Source: Gammaproteobacteria bacterium HGW-Gammaproteobacteria-13
GTDB taxonomy: Bacteria > Pseudomonadota > Gammaproteobacteria > Pseudomonadales > Pseudomonadaceae
Length of the DNA: 64,000 nt
NCBI GenBank assembly: GCA_002840155.1
Contig: PGZH01000011.1
Location: forward strand, 186,001 to 250,000
Direction of reading: 5' to 3'
Part shown: positions 17,342 through 24,564 of the stretch, piece by piece
Layout of the letters: every line of letters starts with the position of its first letter
Position numbering within the stretch: the first letter of the stretch is position 1
The notes under the pieces: generated by a model
Told to the model about the DNA's origin: nothing
Databases searched by the model: none
The model's input: the letters and a program-made list of their open reading frames with translations, nothing else
Made by a program: the position numbers and the translations under genes

Positions 17342-17615
17342 GGTGTTCGGCATTGCAACGCATGCGCTGATGTTTCGTGTTGCGCCCCCTCGGGCGCGTC
17401 ACTTTTTCTTGCTTGCCCAAGAAAAAGTAACCAAAAAGAAGGGCACCCCGGCATCCGGGTCTCGCTGCGCTCGACTTCCCTCCCTCCGGCACTGCTCCGG
17501 GGGCCGGCTTACAAGGGCCATCCCTGGCCCTTTAAGCCTCTCGCGGCATCCATGCCGCTCGTCCCCCTATGCAGCGCCTGCGCTCGGCCTCCTGACGGGG
17601 GATTTGGCGCGCGCC
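17342..17615 (+). repeat. Left border repeat of the cassette region (~274 bp)
   Basis: It runs from GGTGTTCGGCA to GGCGCGCGCC. An inverted, similar copy (roughly 85% identical by eye) occupies 21418-21690. Inside are hairpins, including CACTTTTTCTTG...CAAGAAAAAGT and GGGCCA...TGGCCC. A reading frame through it gives Arg/Pro/Ser-rich translations that look non-coding. The right end directly abuts the R' box of the last attC site. Confidence 0.75.
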
Positions 17616-17696
17616 TGAACGTTTGGAGTTAATAAACTGGAAAACTAAAAGCGAACGGCAAAAGTCGCGCTCGCTCTCATATGTGGCTTGTTATGC
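17614..17696 (-). other. attC-like site 6 (end of array)
   Basis: Minus strand: R'' box GCATAACAA over the stop codon of the pentapeptide gene, L' region TTAACTCCAAACG and R' box GTTCAGG. The inner arms match poorly, so the site is degenerate, but its ends and spacing (83 bp) fit. Confidence 0.6.
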
Positions 17697-17939
17697 GCCA
17701 TATACGCGGAGCAATTCAGTCACAAGAATACCGTTGATCACCATGCCATCTAGATTTGCGTCCGTGATTGCAACGTTACTTAAATCGACATTATTAAATG
17801 TGGCCCCTGCTAACGAAACGTCGGAGAACGACGAACCGGCAAGGTTAACGTCAGTGAAGTTAGCAAGTGTCAGGTTGACGTCTTTAAAGCTCGCCTCCGC
17901 TAGAGAAGCGGCCTCAAAATTTGATGAATTAATAGTCAC
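17691..17939 (-). CDS. Cassette gene 6: small pentapeptide-repeat protein
   Basis: 82 aa from GTG; GGAG lies 7-8 bases upstream and the nearby ATG is out of frame. Nearly the whole sequence is A(D/N)LXX-type repeats (FEAASLAEASFKDVNLTLAN and on), about ten to eleven coils of a right-handed beta-helix. At this length it is far shorter than Qnr-type gyrase-protecting proteins (~215 aa), so resistance is not implied. The stop codon lies inside the attC site, as is usual for integron cassettes. Confidence 0.75.
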   Translation of the reverse strand: MTINSSNFEAASLAEASFKDVNLTLANFTDVNLAGSSFSDVSLAGATFNNVDLSNVAITDANLDGMVINGILVTELLRVYGA

Positions 17940-17959
17940 TGTAGCTCTCCATGCTTGGT

Positions 17960-18034
17960 GTCTGACGTTTGGTTAAGCGCCGGTTTCTAGTCTGTCCCAG
18001 TCCGTGAAACGAACGATTTGAAGCCTTACTAGGC
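17960..18034 (-). other. attC-like site 5
   Basis: 75 bp. Minus strand: R'' GCCTAGT (degenerate), L'' GGCTTCAAATCG, L' GCGCTTAACCAAACG, R' GTCAGAC (one change from GTTAGAC). It overlaps the stop codon of cassette gene 5. Confidence 0.75.
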
Positions 18035-18601
18035 TTCTCTGGCTGCTAGAGCGATCTCGTCTTTTAGTGCGTCACAGGCTGCACCAAATTCCAGTTGAGC
18101 ATCACTGAACGGCTTGAGAAAAATCTCGCCTGACTCACCGCGCCGGTAGGCTGACTTATACTCTGCCTCTATAGCATTTATATGCTCCCGCATTTTCAGC
18201 GTGACGCCATAGGCAGCTTGCACTTGTTCCCCATAAATACCTATGATCATTTCAAGGCGGCTGAAGTCAATGCGGTTAGATGGTTTTTCACTTATGAGAG
18301 TGTCGAGATATTGGTTGTAGTCTGTATGTCCTTGCATTACTAAAGTCAAGTTTAGGTAGTTACTAAACATTCCGTTTTGCCAGTGGCATACTAAAATATA
18401 CAGTTCTTCGAGACGGTCTTTTGCTAGTTGTTGGCTTTGTAGCCGCTTTTCGTGTTCAAGCTGTAGCTTCAATTGCTTTCTGTTAGAACTGTTGGTTAGC
18501 CACACACCAAGAGTTGTGAGTAATGAGCCAAAGATCACCCCCAACAGGCCGACCCAGGCCCCTGAAGGGGTTGTACTTAGAATGAGCCAGAATTTTTCCA
18601 T
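18029..18601 (-). CDS. Cassette gene 5: membrane-anchored coiled-coil protein, unknown
   Basis: 190 aa. One N-terminal membrane segment (~residues 15-36, GAWVGLLGVIFGSLLTTLGVWL) is followed by a charged helix (RKQLKLQLEHEKRLQSQQLAKDRLEELY) and a soluble helical domain. The ATG sits three bases after the R' box of the upstream attC, so there is no room for its own ribosome-binding site outside the recombination site. It is much more AT-rich than the flanking genes. No family was recognised. Confidence 0.75.
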   Translation of the reverse strand: MEKFWLILSTTPSGAWVGLLGVIFGSLLTTLGVWLTNSSNRKQLKLQLEHEKRLQSQQLAKDRLEELYILVCHWQNGMFSNYLNLTLVMQGHTDYNQYLDTLISEKPSNRIDFSRLEMIIGIYGEQVQAAYGVTLKMREHINAIEAEYKSAYRRGESGEIFLKPFSDAQLEFGAACDALKDEIALAAREA

Positions 18602-18603
18602 AT

Positions 18604-18657
18604 ACCTAACGTTTGGTTAAAGGGCTTTAATCCGTTCCAGTTAGAGCATTGCTATGC
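18604..18657 (-). other. attC-like site 4 (short)
   Basis: 54 bp. Minus strand: R'' GCATAGC, inner arms with CTTTAACCAAACG (L') and R' GTTAGGT. The stop of cassette gene 4 is inside R''. The variable loop region is short. Confidence 0.7.
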
Positions 18658-19170
18658 GCGATTGCTAGCTTTATGTTCGCTTACGTGTTTCTTTCCGTAG
18701 AGACATGTATATTCCAATCGGAGAGTAACAGAGTATAGTCGTGACGATAGCAGGCGGTTAAATTCGTGTGCATCTTCCTTTGGTATAAATTCAACTATGT
18801 TCATTTCCTCGCCCACGGCTAGTGCACATTCGTCATGTGGAGCACAGGTTTCAAGACTGTAATTTGCTGGTTTATTTATAAGTGCCTTACCAAAATCTTG
18901 AATCGCCTGACTACTTTCTAGTTCGTATGAGGTACTGCCAATTTTTGCCGTTAGACTATTAATAATTGCGGGACCTAAGCCGCAATTAGATATTTTTATT
19001 CCGGAGCCTTCCTTGAGGGAAGAGTTTAGATAAAAATCTATATGCGGTTTAATAGATACTCGATTGTGTTGCATCAACAAATATCCTTGCCAAAGAGAAA
19101 TCCCAAGAGCTGACAATGCAATAACTGCAGAAGCAATAGAAATCGCAATTTGCATACCTTCTTGCGTCAT
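18652..19170 (-). CDS. Cassette gene 4: membrane-anchored protein, unknown
   Basis: 172 aa. N-terminal membrane segment at residues ~7-30 (IAISIASAVIALSALGISLW), then a beta-rich soluble part with two to three cysteines (NCGLGPAIIN, ETCAPHDECAL) resembling the folded domain often seen after a single TM in cassette-encoded proteins. AT-rich. The function is unknown. Its start lies just after the degenerate R' of attC site 3. Confidence 0.75.
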   Translation of the reverse strand: MTQEGMQIAISIASAVIALSALGISLWQGYLLMQHNRVSIKPHIDFYLNSSLKEGSGIKISNCGLGPAIINSLTAKIGSTSYELESSQAIQDFGKALINKPANYSLETCAPHDECALAVGEEMNIVEFIPKEDAHEFNRLLSSRLYSVTLRLEYTCLYGKKHVSEHKASNRA

Positions 19171-19185
19171 ATGTAACTCCGTAGT

Positions 19186-19261
19186 TCATGATTTTTGGTT
19201 GAGAGACGGGCTTTAGCCCGTCCCAGTGAGCGCAGCGAACGGTTTGAACCACTTGTTAGGC
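19186..19261 (-). other. attC-like site 3
   Basis: 76 bp, nearly identical to site 1 through R'' GCCTAAC, L'' GTGGTTCAAACCG and the extrahelical stem (GACGGGCTAAAGCCCGTC). The R' end reads ATCATGA instead of GTTRRRY, so recombination at this point is probably lost. Confidence 0.85.
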
Positions 19262-19314
19262 TGCACTGCACAAATATCTATAGTAAAGGTTTTTAATGAG
19301 CATTAGCTTGCTGG

Positions 19315-19536
19315 TTAGTTATCTTGTTTTTTTGGATTTTTTGAATGATCTTTCTTTGTATATGGGCGATTTTCATAAAGTCCCTTATCTTTCTCAAGCT
19401 CAGCCTCTAGTTGCTGAATAGCTTCTCTTTGTGCGGGAGGGAGATTTTCGATTGCTAATTTTTGTGCCGGAGTCGATTCGTTGCTATAGCTTGGAAGCGC
19501 CATAGTTATAAGAATTAGTGCCGCGATTATTTTCAT
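19315..19536 (-). CDS. Cassette gene 3: small exported protein
   Basis: 73 aa. A signal peptide at residues 1-18 (MKIIAALILITMALPSYS) is followed by a short helical, highly charged mature part (PPAQREAIQQLEAELEKDK) and a Lys-rich tail. Predicted periplasmic. No family was recognised. Confidence 0.65.
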   Translation of the reverse strand: MKIIAALILITMALPSYSNESTPAQKLAIENLPPAQREAIQQLEAELEKDKGLYENRPYTKKDHSKNPKKQDN

Positions 19537-19541
19537 AGATT

Positions 19542-19630
19542 GCCTAACGATTAAGCTAACGGGCGGCCAAAAGCGCAGCTTTTGGACGTCCAGCGAACGA
19601 AGTGAGCGATAGTTGAGCGCATTGTTATGC
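19542..19630 (-). other. attC-like site 2
   Basis: 89 bp. Minus strand: R'' GCATAAC, L'' ATGCGCTCAAC, a long inner stem (CCAAAAGC...GCTTTTGG) and R' GTTAGGC. R'' is the exact complement of the TTATGC at the 5' end of its own cassette, as expected for an intact cassette. The 170 bp between it and the FRG gene stop is AT-rich with no gene seen. Confidence 0.85.
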
Positions 19631-19800
19631 GTGAAACATACGCGCTGGAAAGATGTTCATAAAGTTCATGCTGTTATAAATTTAGATTTTCGGGGCAATG
19701 TTTTTATCAGGCACTTAATGTTCAAAATATTTAAATAAGAAATAGACTTTGTGAGGCGGATATAATCTATTTTTTGTGTAGGGTTGGTTGTGCTTACAAT

Positions 19801-20580
19801 CTAAAATCCGTGCTCTCTAATGATTCTGCGGCACAGGGAGTCAAGATCCTGGTATATGAATTCTTCATTTATGCCTAGCTTTGCTAAAACCCTAACCATC
19901 TCTTTTCTTTTTTCTTTACTTCGGGCATCAACTTTTATCATGTGAAAGTCATCCGGATTGCTTAGATATGTATCAATGCTGTCTGGGTTTTTTCCATGAA
20001 CGGTGAAGCAACCCTTCTGTGATGAAATGCGTCTTAAGTTTTGAGTTGCGTTAATGGCGATAGGGGGATTCGGATAATCTGTTGTGCTGGTTGGTGTTAG
20101 ATTTGGCGGTAGATAGGAGTTTAATTTTAATACATCCCCATTAAGCTCAAATTCATCGGCCGCTATTATTGCAGGGCAATATAGCGTTGCGGAATTTATG
20201 GTTTTCTTGTTTAGAGAGTATGGGTTTAGCACCCAAACAGCTCTATATCCATTGTAAGTCGGCTCTGATGTTAGTGAAAAAAACAATGCGACGAGCGCTG
20301 ACTCTGACCAGTCTAGTAGTCTTGTTGGCAGGCCGTGATGCTGCATCAAAGAAAAAATCTCCCAAGGGGTTAGATTTCTTTCTGCAGCGTATGCCTTGTA
20401 GGAAACTAAGAAGTCGTGCTCAATGCTGCTTTCTTTATCCATCGCGTTACGCCACACTATTCCGGGTACGGGTAAGTAACTGGTTTTTGCAACGCCTCGA
20501 AACCAAAGTTCGTCCCGATTTTTTAATTTATCAATATAATCTACAAATTCTGCAATGTTTGTAATTTTGAACTCTTTCAA
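19801..20580 (-). CDS. Cassette gene 2: FRG-domain protein
   Basis: 259 aa from TTG; a strong GGAGGGG ribosome-binding site 5 bases upstream and the absence of an in-frame ATG support this. The FRG domain covers residues ~5-125: DELWFRGVAKTSYLPVPG (the namesake F-R-G) and LMQHHGLPTRLLDWSESAL. The C-terminal half has no recognised family. FRG proteins are of unknown biochemistry and are frequent in mobile islands; an anti-phage role is plausible but only inference. AT-rich, and flanked by intact attC sites. Confidence 0.8.
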   Translation of the reverse strand: MKEFKITNIAEFVDYIDKLKNRDELWFRGVAKTSYLPVPGIVWRNAMDKESSIEHDFLVSYKAYAAERNLTPWEIFSLMQHHGLPTRLLDWSESALVALFFSLTSEPTYNGYRAVWVLNPYSLNKKTINSATLYCPAIIAADEFELNGDVLKLNSYLPPNLTPTSTTDYPNPPIAINATQNLRRISSQKGCFTVHGKNPDSIDTYLSNPDDFHMIKVDARSKEKRKEMVRVLAKLGINEEFIYQDLDSLCRRIIREHGF

Positions 20581-20613
20581 GTTCCCCTCCAGGGATGATT
20601 TATGAGCTTTTTC

Positions 20614-20689
20614 GCATAACGTTTGGTTAAGGGGCGGGCTTTAGCCCGTCCCAGTGAGCGAAGCGAACGGTTTGAACCATTTGTTAGCA
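20614..20689 (-). other. attC-like site 1
   Basis: 76 bp. Minus strand: R'' TGCTAAC, L'' ATGGTTCAAACCG, extrahelical stem GGGCTAAAGCCC, L' CCCTTAACCAAACG, R' GTTATGC. R'' complements the GTTAGCA at 21140-21146, which marks the 5' boundary of this cassette. Confidence 0.88.
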
Positions 20690-20693
20690 GCTC

Positions 20694-21092
20694 TCACTCA
20701 ACACGACGCTGCCTGAGCAGCTTGCTGATTTCATTTACAGCGTTTTGCTCTTCAATTTGGAATTCATTGGGTTCAAGTGTTGCCTTGAGAGTTGCAAACC
20801 CAAGAAATAATGATGCGCCACCCATGATAATAGTCATTAAATCTTGTTTGCCGTTTATCATGGCTAAGCCAGCGGCCACCACAAAGAGCAGAAGACAGCC
20901 ACCGTAATAAGGTATGAGTCTTTTTACTTTTCTCTTTTGCTCCAGTTGAATGTTTTCCATTCGAAATGGACGCTCTTGTAAGAGTTCATCGCTTGAGCAA
21001 TGAACTAATAGCTTGTGTTCGTTATTCGAGTTGTCGGTTACGTTAAAGTCCCCCTGAACATTTATGTCTCTGCCGTTATTAAAGTCGCGCAA
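20694..21092 (-). CDS. Cassette gene 1: two-TM protein of unknown function
   Basis: 132 aa from TTG with AAGGAGA upstream; the nearby ATG is out of frame and meets a stop at once. The Asn/Asp-rich N terminus (FNNGRDINVQGDFNVTDNSNN) is a beta-like polar stretch. It is followed by SSDELLQERPFRMENIQLEQKRK, two membrane segments (YYGGCLLLFVVAAGLAMI, LMTIIMGGASLFLGFATL) and a charged C-terminal helix. No named domain was recognised. Confidence 0.7.
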   Translation of the reverse strand: MRDFNNGRDINVQGDFNVTDNSNNEHKLLVHCSSDELLQERPFRMENIQLEQKRKVKRLIPYYGGCLLLFVVAAGLAMINGKQDLMTIIMGGASLFLGFATLKATLEPNEFQIEEQNAVNEISKLLRQRRVE

Positions 21093-21139
21093 CCATGATC
21101 TCCTTCTTGGTATTTATTTGTGGGCGATGAGCTGTGTTC

Positions 21140-21146
21140 TGCTAAC
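21140..21146 (-). other. Core recombination site at the array's proximal end
   Basis: GTTAGCA on the minus strand. It is the complement of R'' of attC site 1, so it is the 5' junction of the first cassette. What precedes it is an 11-bp palindrome rather than an attC arm, so it may be an attI-like or remodelled site. Confidence 0.6.
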
Positions 21147-21152
21147 TATTAA

Positions 21153-21188
21153 TTATGCGACACGCATGTCGCGATATGTGTCGCATAA
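21153..21188. repeat. Palindrome TTATGCGACAC / GTGTCGCATAA next to the array
   Basis: A perfect 11-bp inverted repeat with a 14-bp centre (itself rich in GTCGCGA-like sequence), six bases from the proximal core site. Function unknown. The stretch 21189-21417 contains no convincing gene; open frames there are short and lack integrase motifs. Confidence 0.6.
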
Positions 21189-21417
21189 ACTTCCTTGTCT
21201 TCGGCTAAGTCCGTGCCTGCCTTGCAGGTGTTCGCAGCAACGCAAGAGCACCTAGAGGAAAACGCGACATGGTTGCCGGTAAACCCGACCTGCTGGCGAA
21301 ATGCTGGCAGGCTTGAGGCAGAAGCTAGTTCATTCATGTTGAGGCTGTCCATGGCGGCATCTGAAACAGAATTACAGTCAGCTTTTGCCTTTGCTTTGTC
21401 AGCCAAAGAAATATCAG

Positions 21418-21690
21418 CCGCGCGCCAAGTCCCCGTCAGGAGGCCGAGCGTAGGTGTTGCGGAGGGGGGCGAGCCGCATGGATGCGGCGAGAGGCTTAAA
21501 GGGCCAGGGACGGCCCTTGTAAGCCGGCCCCCGGAGCAGCGCCGGAGGGAGGGAAGTTGAGCGAAGCGAAACCCGGATGCAGGGGCGCATTCTCTTTGGT
21601 TACTTTCTCTTGTGCGCAGCAAGAGAAAGTGACGCGCCCGAGGGGGCGCAACACGAAATATCAGCGCATAAGGTGGGGTGCCGAACACCT
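21418..21690 (-). repeat. Right border repeat of the cassette region (~273 bp)
   Basis: An inverted copy of 17342-17615, with shared blocks such as GTGTTGCGCCCCCTCGGGCG, CTTCCCTCCCTCCGGC and CTCGGCCTCCTGACGGGG read on the minus strand. Both copies point inward. The following 21691-21823 holds REP-like fragments (CTCAACC...GACCCATCCTACG) and no gene. Confidence 0.75.
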
Positions 21691-21823
21691 ATGTAATAGC
21701 CGAGTATTGATGGGTATCGCGATGCTCAACCTACGCGGCCCGACCCATCCTACGGTGCTGCTGTCGCGGCTAAAGCCCCTCCCACAAGGTGGCTGCATTG
21801 CCGGCTAAGTTGCTGCTCAGCCC

Positions 21824-22528
21824 TCAACTCCACAATTCCCCAACCGGCGTATCCCCCGCATACCGCGTCGCCACCTGCGCCTGCAGCAATTCAGCAGTCG
21901 CCAGCGCATCGGTCAACGCATGGTGCGCCTGGTACATCGGCAGGTTGTAGCGCAGACGACTGTCAGCCAAACGAATCGACACCGGCTGCCGGCCCAGCAA
22001 ACGGCCCAGCCAGCCCGGCTGGCGCTTGGGATACAGCCGCGCTTCCAGCTGCATGGTGTCGATCACCGGGAACTGCAAACCCTCACCCAGCTGCTGGCGC
22101 AGCGCCTGGTCGAGAAAGCTGCGCTCAATGTTGCGGTAATGCACCACCATCACCTTGCCGGCCATGGCGGTCAGCAGCTCGTCGAGTATCTGCCCCAGGC
22201 GCGGGGCGTGGCGGATATCCGAGTGGGTGATGTGGTGGAAGGTCACTGACTCGCCGCTCAGTTCGCTGGCGGGTTTGACCACCCAGTAGCGCGCCGCGCC
22301 GCAGCGGATGCGTTGCAGGTTGAAGGGCAGCAGGCCGAGGCTGACGATGGCGTGCTGGTTGGCGTCGAGGCCGGTGGTTTCCACGTCCAGGGCCAGCAGC
22401 GGCACCTGCTCCAGCGGAGTGTCGGCGGTTACGCAGCCGGCCTGATAGAAGGCTTGCAGGCGTGGGTCGCGGGCGTTAGCGGCGAGTTCGGTAAAGCGCG
22501 CGGCCCAGTCCAGTGCTGTGGCGGTCAC
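21824..22528 (-). CDS. DnaQ-type 3'-5' exonuclease
   Basis: 234 aa. DEDDh exonuclease motifs: Exo I LLALDVETTGLD (Asp, Glu), Exo II in NIERSFLDQAL (Asp) and Exo III HHALTDALAT (His, Asp). It removes nucleotides 3' to 5' with two metal ions, and is similar to the Pol III epsilon-like or RNase T-like stand-alone proteins. Its ATG overlaps the stop of the upstream cNMP/CBS/DUF294 gene (ATGA), the standard pairing of this gene couple in pseudomonads. Confidence 0.88.
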   Translation of the reverse strand: MTATALDWAARFTELAANARDPRLQAFYQAGCVTADTPLEQVPLLALDVETTGLDANQHAIVSLGLLPFNLQRIRCGAARYWVVKPASELSGESVTFHHITHSDIRHAPRLGQILDELLTAMAGKVMVVHYRNIERSFLDQALRQQLGEGLQFPVIDTMQLEARLYPKRQPGWLGRLLGRQPVSIRLADSRLRYNLPMYQAHHALTDALATAELLQAQVATRYAGDTPVGELWS

Positions 22529-24399
22529 AGGCTTTTGCCTGGCTGCGCGGGGTAGCGAAAGCGCAGGAATTTCTGCGCGTTGCTAATTACCTGAAAGGCT
22601 TCCTTGAGGTTGTGCCGATCACTGGCGGAGACTTTTTCCGGCTCGATGTAGTTGTTCGGCTGTGCGCCGTCGGCGGCGGCCATGGCCTGGTGGCGGGCGC
22701 GTACCAGGCTGAGAAATTCCAGGGCGTAGCGCAGCTGGCTAAGGGCTTCGGGCTGCAGCAGTTTGGTTTTGCCGATGGCGTCCAAACGCTCCAGGGAGTT
22801 CTGCGCCTTGCTGCCGCAGGCCAGGGCGTGCACGCGGATCAGGTCGGTGAGCGGCGCGGTGCCACGGCCCTTGAGGTTGATGATGTTCTTCTGCTGGCCG
22901 TCGGTTTCCATCACAAAGGTGCGGAAGAAGCCCAGCGGCGGTGTGCGGTTGAGGGCGTTGCGCGCCAGGGCGGCGAGGAAGGCCGGGTTGCTGCTGGCCT
23001 TCTGCGCGAGCAGGTCTTTGAGGTTTTCCACCAGTTCGATCTCGCCGTACACGCCGTCGAGGTCGAAGAAGATGCAGCTGTGCAGCAGGGTTTGCGGCTT
23101 GGGTTTGTCGATCCACTGGTTGAAGTAGCCGCGCCAGACGCTCAGCGGCTGCCGCCACTGGGCGTTGCTGGCCATGATGCCGCCCTTGCAGTAGCTGTAG
23201 CCGCAGGCGGCCAGGCCGTCGCTGACAAACTGGGCGAGGGCGGCGAAGTAGACGTCGTGCTGCGCCGGGTCGAAGCGGTCATCAAGCACCAGGGCGTTGT
23301 CCTGATCGGTGACCAGCAGCTGTTCGTCGCGGGCCATGGAGCCGGCGACCATAAAGCAGTAGGGCACTGGCGGCGGGCCGAGTTTCTGCTCGGCCAGTTC
23401 CAGCAGGCGCTGGGTAAAGGCGCGGCCGATGCCAGCCATGGCGCTGCCGACCATATGCGCGGTGGCGTGCTCGTTGACCATGCGTACGAAGGTGCCGCGC
23501 AGGTCCGCCAGCAAGCTTTGCAGGCCGGCGACATTCGGCTGGTTGAAGATCGAGTTGACCAGGTACAGGCTGCTCTGCGACTCGTAGCGGATGATGTCGC
23601 TCAGGCTGATCAGGCCGATGGGGCGGCGTCGCTGCATCACCGGCAAGTGGTGGATGTTGTGGCGCAGCATGCACAGCATGGCGTCGAACACGCTGTCATC
23701 GGCCTGCACGGTGAAGGGCTCGGGGGTCATCACCTGGCTGATCGGCGTGCTGCTAGCCAGCCCCACGGCGAGTACGCGGGTGCGCAGGTCGCGGTCGGTG
23801 AGGATGCCGACCATGGCCGCGCCGGGTGCATCGCCATCGACAATCACCAGCGAGGACACGCTTTGCTCGGTCATCAGCTGGGCGGCCTGTTGCACCGGTG
23901 TGTTGAGGCTGACGCAGACCGGCTGGCGGGAGATCAGTTTGCGCACCTTGAGCTGAACCAGTTCGCTGGCCTGGCCCTGGCTTTCCACTGCGGATTTCAG
24001 CCGCGACTGGCCTTCGGCTTCGACGAATTCGGCAAAGCCGTCGTGCTCTTCGCACAGCTGGGCGAACAGCGTGGCGGGGATAAAGTAGATCAGGCTGTCT
24101 TCAATCGCCCGCGCTGGGAAGCGCACTTTGTTACTGCGCAGCAGGCCGGCCTGGCCGAAGATGTCGCCCTCGCTCAGGCGGTTGTACAGCTCGCCGCTGC
24201 GCCGGTAGATTTCCACCGCGCCGCTGCGCACGTAGTGCAGCTCGTGGATGGCCGCGCCGTACAGGAGGATGTCCGTGCCGGCCTTGAAGTAGGCCACCTC
24301 GACCTGCCGGGCGATGGCGTCGAGGCTGTCGTCGGGCAGCGCATCGAAGGGCGGGAAGCGCTGCAGGTGGTCGCGGATCTCCAGTAACTCGATCTGCAT
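22525..24399 (-). CDS. cNMP-binding / CBS / DUF294 nucleotidyltransferase-like protein
   Basis: 624 aa from the ATG at 24399 (GAGG upstream); a GTG eight codons earlier is an alternative. Domains: cyclic-nucleotide-binding fold ~15-125 (SGAVEIYRRSGELYNRLSEGDIFG), CBS pair ~155-275 (SVSSLVIVDG, GILTDRDLRTRV, HHLPVMQRRRPIGLISLSD), DUF294 nucleotidyltransferase ~310-440 with GSMARDEQ and DQDNALVLDD (acidic metal ligands), and a DUF294 C-terminal helical domain. It resembles the N-terminal half of GlnD and may nucleotidylate a partner in response to a nucleotide signal. The target is unknown. Confidence 0.88.
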   Translation of the reverse strand: MQIELLEIRDHLQRFPPFDALPDDSLDAIARQVEVAYFKAGTDILLYGAAIHELHYVRSGAVEIYRRSGELYNRLSEGDIFGQAGLLRSNKVRFPARAIEDSLIYFIPATLFAQLCEEHDGFAEFVEAEGQSRLKSAVESQGQASELVQLKVRKLISRQPVCVSLNTPVQQAAQLMTEQSVSSLVIVDGDAPGAAMVGILTDRDLRTRVLAVGLASSTPISQVMTPEPFTVQADDSVFDAMLCMLRHNIHHLPVMQRRRPIGLISLSDIIRYESQSSLYLVNSIFNQPNVAGLQSLLADLRGTFVRMVNEHATAHMVGSAMAGIGRAFTQRLLELAEQKLGPPPVPYCFMVAGSMARDEQLLVTDQDNALVLDDRFDPAQHDVYFAALAQFVSDGLAACGYSYCKGGIMASNAQWRQPLSVWRGYFNQWIDKPKPQTLLHSCIFFDLDGVYGEIELVENLKDLLAQKASSNPAFLAALARNALNRTPPLGFFRTFVMETDGQQKNIINLKGRGTAPLTDLIRVHALACGSKAQNSLERLDAIGKTKLLQPEALSQLRYALEFLSLVRARHQAMAAADGAQPNNYIEPEKVSASDRHNLKEAFQVISNAQKFLRFRYPAQPGKSL

Positions 24400-24564
24400 G
24401 GGTGGCCTCGCAGTAACAGGCACTAGAGGATACGGCGATTGCCGGGTGCTGTCCGCCTTGCTGGCGTTACCGGGTGTGCCGGCAGGCGCGGTCGGTGGCG
24501 GCTATGGTGTGAGGTGGTAGGCGGATAGCGCAGGCAATCAGCGGGTTTTTATCAAGGAGTAGCT

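Noticed and set aside
15878-17353. 491-codon minus-strand ORF antisense to the BCCT transporter
   Set aside because: Gln/Arg/His-rich translation typical of antisense to membrane proteins in GC-rich DNA.
17334-17618. ORF of 94 codons through the left border repeat
   Set aside because: The Arg/Ser/Pro-rich translation runs through hairpins and the repeat; the matching frame in the right copy is joined to unrelated sequence. Treated as repeat DNA.
17960-20689. CRISPR-like interpretation of the recurring GTTTGGTTAA/GTTTGAACC blocks
   Set aside because: Repeats are palindromic, spaced by whole genes and match attC architecture; no cas genes.
21195-21560. Possible remnant of an integron integrase next to the array
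   Set aside because: None of the tyrosine-recombinase boxes or the IntI-specific region could be read in any frame here.
21149-21688. 179-codon minus-strand ORF through the right border repeat and array leader
   Set aside because: It crosses the repeat, the palindrome and non-coding DNA; no domain, and composition changes midway.
22513-24387. 624-codon plus-strand ORF antisense to the cNMP/CBS/DUF294 gene
   Set aside because: A codon-bias shadow; the minus-strand protein has clear domains, this one has none.
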